A stretch of 64,000 bases of DNA. Origin: Septoria linicola. Taxonomy: Eukaryota > Ascomycota > Dothideomycetes > Mycosphaerellales > Mycosphaerellaceae. Position 1 is the first letter of the stretch. Each line of letters opens with the position of its first letter. Shown here piece after piece: positions 58,865 through 64,000 of the stretch. A model generated the notes under the pieces. It was not told the DNA's origin. It made no database searches and saw only the letters and a list, made by a program, of their open reading frames with translations. Both the position numbers and the translations under genes were made by a program. The DNA lies in NCBI GenBank assembly GCA_024114885.1, contig CP099422.1, forward strand, positions 124,001-188,000, written 5' to 3'.

Positions 58865-61800
58865 ATGGCTGGCGGGAAACGACTCGCAGAGGCCTCGGGG
58901 CCACAGCTTGAAACTCCTCTTGTCACATTGCAAACATTACTTACCCAGAGTGCGGAGAAGTATCCAGACAATGTGGCTCTGATATGTCGACATCAAGCAG
59001 CGGACCATCTGTATCAGAAATCTACCAGATCTGGAGACGAGAAAGACTGCCTACGATGGACGTATTCACAAATACACCATGTTGCAACGACATTGGCCGC
59101 CAAGCTGTATAGCTTAGGTGTGCGGCGGGAGATGCGTGTTGTTGCATTTCTACGGAATGGTGCACAGTGGCTTGTCGGGTTCTGGGCTGCTGCGCGTGAG
59201 TAGACAGAAACGCTGATAATCAAGTCTTAGCTGACAGTTGACAGTGTTGGGTTGCCCATTTGTTACGATCAATGCAAGCTTTGCAGACAAGCCTGATGAT
59301 GCTCAACATATGCTCGGCGTGGCCGAGGGAAGCGTCATCATGGTTGAAGATGCTAAGATGGCAGGTGATGTTGAGAAAGCAGCGGGTCCAAATCTCATGG
59401 ACTCTATGGTTGTCAAGTACGTCTGCGATACGGACGGGGCAGATCAAGACCCTCCTTCAGGATGGAGATCACTTTCATGCGATATGGATCCGGCACAGGA
59501 GGAGATAGCGATGCCACCAGCAGAGGAGACCAGAACGAAAGATGACGATCTCGTCTTGGTGATCTTCACGAGCGGCACGACATCACGACCCAAAGGCGTC
59601 ATGCAAACGAATCGAAGCCTGGTCTCAGGAGTCCAGACTGGCGTACCATCTCTCGGACTCGACACATCGAGCAAATCATGCGATCCTCTCCCGCTCTTTC
59701 ACATCTTCGGTATATTATACTTTGGTCATTTCTGGGCATCCGGAGGGTCGGTCTGCATTCCTTCAGCAGCTTTCGAACCCGCAGCCACGCTGCAAGCAAT
59801 TCAAGACGAGAAGCTCACACATCTCCCCGGACCACCAAGTCTTCTCAACGCGCTCGTGAACCATCCCTCGTGCAAGACGACCGATACCACATCCTTGAAA
59901 ATGATCGCCATGGCCGCAGCGGTCGTGATGCCAGAGGCCATCAAAGCTGTAGGCGAAGCTTTGAGTTGCAAAAACATCGCTTGCCCGTTTGGCATGAGCG
60001 AAGGCACGCCAATTACATATCATCCATACAGGAACCTGCCTATCGAGTACAGCGAGACAGATGGCATTACAACTGGTCCATGTACTGCTGGCGCGAGAGT
60101 ACGAATCTGTGCGCCAGACTCGCGGGATCTTCTCCAACGAGGCGAACTGGGTGAATTGCATATCGGTGGCCCAATGATCGTGCCTGGCTATCTTGGCCGA
60201 GACAGTGATGAGCTCTATGTCGATGATGGAAGCCAGTGGATGATTACCGGAGATCAAGCCAAGATGGACGACAAAGGTGAAGTCTACATTATGGGACGAT
60301 ACAAAGATCTAATCATTCGTGCGGGCGAGAATATATCCCCCTCTTCGATTGAAGCGGTACTGGATTCGATGCCAGGAATCACGTCGCAGGTGGTGGGTGT
60401 GGCAGATGAGGTGGCTGGAGAAGTCCCTGCTGCAGTGCTCAAGGTTGATAAGGGCGCTGAAGTGGACGAGGATGCTATGCATGAGTTGTTGTCAGAGAAA
60501 CTAGGAACAACATTTGTGCCGGCACACGTCGTCAAAGTCCAGGATCTGGGTATGGAGGACTTTCCAAGGACCGAGTCAGGAAAGTACCAGAAGTTTGAGC
60601 TGAAGGAGCCTGTGGCAGACTTTGTCCACAGCTCGGACACGACGAAGCCTGTAACAGAAGACGAAGAGAGCAGTGGAAAGTCAGGCGATAACATCGATCA
60701 GCTTCATCAGATTTGGGCTAAATTGCTGGGCATGCCACAGGATAAGCTGTCTATCGACGACCCGATACAGGACCTTGCGGATAGCATTACTGTGATGCGA
60801 GCTGCAAGCAAGATTAAGCGCGAGCTCGAGCAAGATATTGGTCCTCACGATATCTTTGACCACCCCACGATCAAAGCACAGTCTGAGCTGCTACAGAGTC
60901 GAAAGAAGCCCAGCAGTGGCAAATCGAAAGCACCGGCGGACAAGCCAAGAGACGGATCTCCAGGAGTTGCCGACATCTCCCACATGCTTGGCTCGGAAGA
61001 GAAGATGGCAGTACTGCAGTCTGCATTCTCATCCATCGCCGAGCCGCTCGGTCTCACATGGGACGAGGACGTCCAAGAAGTGCTGCCAGTCTGGGACTGG
61101 GGCGCGATCATGCTCAGAGGTCCTCGAGCACAATCGTGGAATCATCGTCACGCTTTTGCTACCACGCAAGCTTCGACAGAACAGCTCAAGGCTGCTCTTG
61201 AGAAAGCTTTGAGTCACCAAGATATGTTGCGGACGCTAGCGATCACTTCAGCTGATTCGACTCCTTCACATGTGATAATTCGATCATCGCCACGATGGTA
61301 TAAGCATGTTATTCGAGAGGTTAATGCAGTCGAGACAGCAGAGAAGTTGAAGCAGCTTGTTCTCAATGATCCGGAGCTGGACTTTGCGTGTGCGCCAGGT
61401 CCACTGTTCCGAGCAGTGATCGCGCCGATCAAGGACTCTGGCACGTCTGGGCTTGTGTACCAAGCTCATCACTCCTGCTTTGATGGACTCTCGATTCCAA
61501 ACTTGGTTGAAGATCTTACTGCTTACCTCAACAGCGATGGAAAAGAGGCCGACATCACGCCTCGATCGTCGTACAAGGGATGGGCAGACAACACGTATCT
61601 GCATCGCCAATCTGCTCAAGCGCAGCAGACCTGCGACTTTCACATGCAGCGGCTGAAGGGGCTTTCGAAGCTTGAAGACTCGCTGTGGCCGAAGCGGAGA
61701 GTCTCAGGATGGTTCAAAGGCAACTTTGCTGATGTTGCGAAGGACCATCCTGATCGCAAAGCTCTGGACGGTGATGACAGTATTGGTGTCGATGGCGTGA

Positions 61801-62468
61801 AGTCGCAGGTTTCTCTGCACGGCGTCCAGAAACTCAAGCAGGAGCACGGCTTTTCAGCTCCTGCTATTCTGAAGACGTCCTTGGCACTTCTGAACGCGCA
61901 CTACACATCGACCAAAAACGCCATCTTCACAAACTACGAGGCTGGAAGAGACTGGGCTTTCCAAGAACAATGGATCGCAGACCTTCTCCCCAACGCCATG
62001 GACGTCAACGGCCCTACCTTGGAAGCAGTACTCAACAACATCACCATCGACAAATCCGAAACCTGCCTCGCCATGATCCAGCGCGTTCAAACCGAACAAA
62101 GCCTGCTGACGAGAAATGCCCACGCTCCACTTTCCTCCCTCCAGCAGCAACTCGGCGATGACGGAACAAACCTCCTCGATACTATGCAACGCCAAATCTT
62201 CAACTGGCTGCCCGGACTGAAGAGCACCATGTCCGAGCCAGACGACTCGCCTCTGAAGAGGACTCAAATGCAATCGAGAAGCGATGTGGGCATTTTGTGG
62301 AATTGTGGTATGATTGAGGATACTTTCCATGTCACGGCGAGTTATGATGATGCACAGCTGAGGAAGACGGAGGTGGAAGAGGCTGTGGAGAGGTGGTGTA
62401 GGATTTCGGAGTGGGTGAGCAAGGAGGAGAATTGGGAGAGAGCTGTAGGGGATTGCCCGGATCTGTAG
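58865..62468 (+). CDS. NRPS-like enzyme: adenylation - carrier - condensation
   Basis: Exons 58865-59195 and 59245-62468, intron 59196-59244 (49 bp, GTGAGT...GACAG); 1,184 aa. Adenylation domain: TSGTTSRPKG (219-228), FGMSEGTP, TGD in the A7 region (~445), GRYKDLIIRAGENISP, and the catalytic Lys557 in PRTESGKYQK. Carrier domain about 595-660 with Ser624 in LADSITVMR; the Gly-Gly that usually precedes the phosphopantetheine Ser is missing, but the Ser is there. The C-terminal condensation-like domain (about 700-1184) has HHSCFDG (852-858), the HHxxxDG catalytic motif. No thioesterase or reductase. It should activate a carboxylic acid as AMP ester, load it on the carrier and pass it to an amine or alcohol acceptor. 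The substrate is unknown; the start ATG is well placed for the domain. Confidence 0.88.
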
Positions 62469-62775
62469 AATGTTGTGAAGGGAGGGCAGTCCAAGGCATC
62501 AAGGACAGACCTTCGCTAGCACGATGAGATGGCCGTAGCCGTCTTGTACAATATCGCCAAGCAGTGTAGATGTACACGTTCGAACCTTTGTCTGCTCATA
62601 GGCAGCTTCCAGATGTCACGTCATTGTGCAGGTCTTGGTCTCGGCCCGGTTCCTCGATAGCTCTGGAGCTATGCCTATCCACTGCCCGAAGCCATTGGCA
62701 TAGATCTATCACCACACTCGTCAACTCTATCAAACACACAACAGTCTCACACGAAATTGCTGGAAACTTCCCAAC
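62469..62775. other. short intergenic, same-strand genes
   Basis: 307 bp holding the 3' end of the NRPS-like transcript and the cupin gene promoter. Confidence 0.5.
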
Positions 62776-63435
62776 ATGATCTCCTTCCTCCGAGCCCCCC
62801 ACCCGCCCCAGACCAACCAAGCAGACAAAGACCTGACCATCTACGAAAATGGCACCAGCTCCGTGCAATACCACGCCAAAGGCTCCCAATACATGATGAC
62901 CCATACCATCCCCCCAACAAAACCCGGCGAGGAACCCTCCATCATCCAACCCCCCCTCCACTACCACATCTACCAAAAAGAAACCTTCAACGTCATCGCC
63001 GGCCAAGCCCACCTCTTCTTCGGCCTCGACCCCCTCCCCTCCGCCGTCCTCAGCGCCTCTGGCCCTTCCTCCACCGCAGTCCTAGGCCCCATGCGCTACC
63101 ACCGCTTCGAAAATTCTTCCAAAACTGAAACTTTGAAAATCAACATCCAACTCGATCCCGAAGACTATGAGAATGAAAGTCGATTTTTTCGGAATTTCTT
63201 TGGGTATTTGAATGATTGTAAACGCGCGAAGCAGGCGCCGAGTGTGTTTCAATTGTTTGTGTTTTTGTGGAGTGCGGATACGCCGTTGGCGATTCCGATG
63301 CCGTTTGGGTTGGAGACGGTGGGGGTGTATTTGAGTTGGGTGCTGATGATTGTCGTGGCGTATGTGGGGATGTATGGGTTGGGGTATAAGACTAGTTATC
63401 CGGAGTATTATGAGGAGGGGAAGAAGAGTAAATAG
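62776..63435 (+). CDS. cupin-fold protein with C-terminal membrane anchor
   Basis: 219 aa, single exon. Residues 60-115 hold a cupin-type metal site: PPLHYHIYQKETF supplies H62, H64 and E69, with a later His at 109 in MRYHRF. Residues 181-202 (GVYLSWVLMIVVAYVGMYGLG) are a transmembrane helix, and the last 15 residues are charged. Cupins of this kind occur in fungal secondary-metabolite clusters, where they bind or isomerise small molecules; the role here is unknown. Codon use changes within the gene: the first half prefers C-ending codons, the second half G/T-ending ones. Confidence 0.78.
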   Translation: MISFLRAPHPPQTNQADKDLTIYENGTSSVQYHAKGSQYMMTHTIPPTKPGEEPSIIQPPLHYHIYQKETFNVIAGQAHLFFGLDPLPSAVLSASGPSSTAVLGPMRYHRFENSSKTETLKINIQLDPEDYENESRFFRNFFGYLNDCKRAKQAPSVFQLFVFLWSADTPLAIPMPFGLETVGVYLSWVLMIVVAYVGMYGLGYKTSYPEYYEEGKKSK

Positions 63436-63734
63436 GCAGGTGCTGGTATTGAAATATGATTACTACCACTAACTATAGATTATTGTATGTCGCTTCATCT
63501 CTGTTGATGCCATCACTTTTGACTGGCTATTAATAGTAGTGGTCACGACTCACCGTGCAAGCGAGGTCGGCAAATCCGAGGAAGCACTCACTTCTCACAT
63601 CCTTGATTGTGACCTTGGACGGGTCGTGAACAGATCAGTTCCAAATCTTGCTGTTGCTTGATGCAATAAAGTCTCTGCTTGTTTTTGTTTCGGCTTCATT
63701 CTTATCTTGACTACTATTACTAGCAATTACCACC

Positions 63735-64000
63735 ATGCCAGACTTTGCTTCGCAAGAGTACTGGGACAACAGATTCCGCAAAGACAGCAAGCCTTTCGAC
63801 TGGCTAGTACCAGGGAAAGTCATCAGAGATATTGCAGCAGAAGTCATTGAGAAGACGAATCTCGAGCAACCCGAGATTCTGCATATAGGATGCGGCACAG
63901 CAGATTCGCACAGTCTGCGATCACTGGTCAAACATCCGAGACATGTCCTCAATGTCGACTACTCCGAGCCAGCCATCCAAGCAGGTTCAAAGCGCGAGCA
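63735..64000 (+). CDS. class I SAM-dependent methyltransferase, cut by window end
   Basis: Begins CACC-ATG (63735) and stays open to the last base (88 codons seen). MPDFASQEYWDNRFRKD and PFDWLVPG are typical of the small methyltransferases related to METTL13/eEF1A-Lys methyltransferases. Motif I reads EILHIGCGTADS (G52, G54), and VLNVDYSEPAI gives the acidic residue (Asp75) that binds the ribose of SAM. The substrate cannot be told from this fragment: either protein lysine/N-terminal methylation or a small molecule. Same strand as, and 0.3 kb after, the cupin gene. Confidence 0.8.
   Translation, partial: MPDFASQEYWDNRFRKDSKPFDWLVPGKVIRDIAAEVIEKTNLEQPEILHIGCGTADSHSLRSLVKHPRHVLNVDYSEPAIQAGSKRE

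Noticed and set aside
1..64000. tRNA, rRNA genes and CRISPR arrays
   Set aside because: No cloverleaf with A/B boxes, rRNA stretch or regular spacer array noticed by eye; a tRNA scan would be needed to exclude a single tRNA.

Overview
The window reads as a chromosome piece from a filamentous ascomycete. Supporting this are short introns (46-66 bp, GT-AG), fungal gene families (hybrid histidine kinase, heme-thiolate peroxygenase, NRPS-like enzyme, GH63 glucosidase) and transposons damaged by repeat-induced point mutation (RIP). A Dothideomycete (Mycosphaerellales-like) is my guess, not a demonstrated assignment. The window has two compartments with a sharp border near 36480.

Positions 1-36480 are AT-rich and nearly free of the dinucleotides TG and CA, the mark of RIP. 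No intact host gene is visible. The stretch is a nest of LTR retrotransposons. The oldest visible layer is a Ty1/copia element (F), of which only the RNase H tail remains (36172-36339). A Ty3/gypsy element (C, plus strand) lies in it. C is itself interrupted by a copia element (E, 9293-14571) and by a complete 13.1 kb gypsy element (B, minus strand, 20013-33143). E is interrupted by another gypsy copy (A, 601-9292), and A by a further copia (1-599, running off the left edge). B and C show that this gypsy family carries a third long reading frame of about 1,050 codons between pol and the 3' LTR. They also share a 25-bp inverted-repeat motif near each module border.

Positions 36480-64000 have normal composition and hold host genes. 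Left to right they are: an orphan protein; a secreted peroxygenase (minus); a decayed Dal5-type MFS transporter; a hybrid histidine kinase, a carboxymuconolactone-decarboxylase-like gene with an early TGA, and an alpha/beta hydrolase (all minus); an ER glucosidase I (minus) divergent from an Mmtag-type RS-rich protein; a phosphatidylserine-decarboxylase-type enzyme; an adenylation-carrier-condensation NRPS-like enzyme; a membrane-anchored cupin; and the start of a methyltransferase cut by the window end.

The last four genes share one strand over about 7 kb and could form a small biosynthetic group. This is inference from adjacency. Two genes between the transposon block and the housekeeping genes (MFS, CMD) carry inactivating lesions, so this flank may be decaying. 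Most distinctive in the window are the ORF3-bearing gypsy family with its repeated hairpins and the half-tRNA primer-binding site of the copia family.
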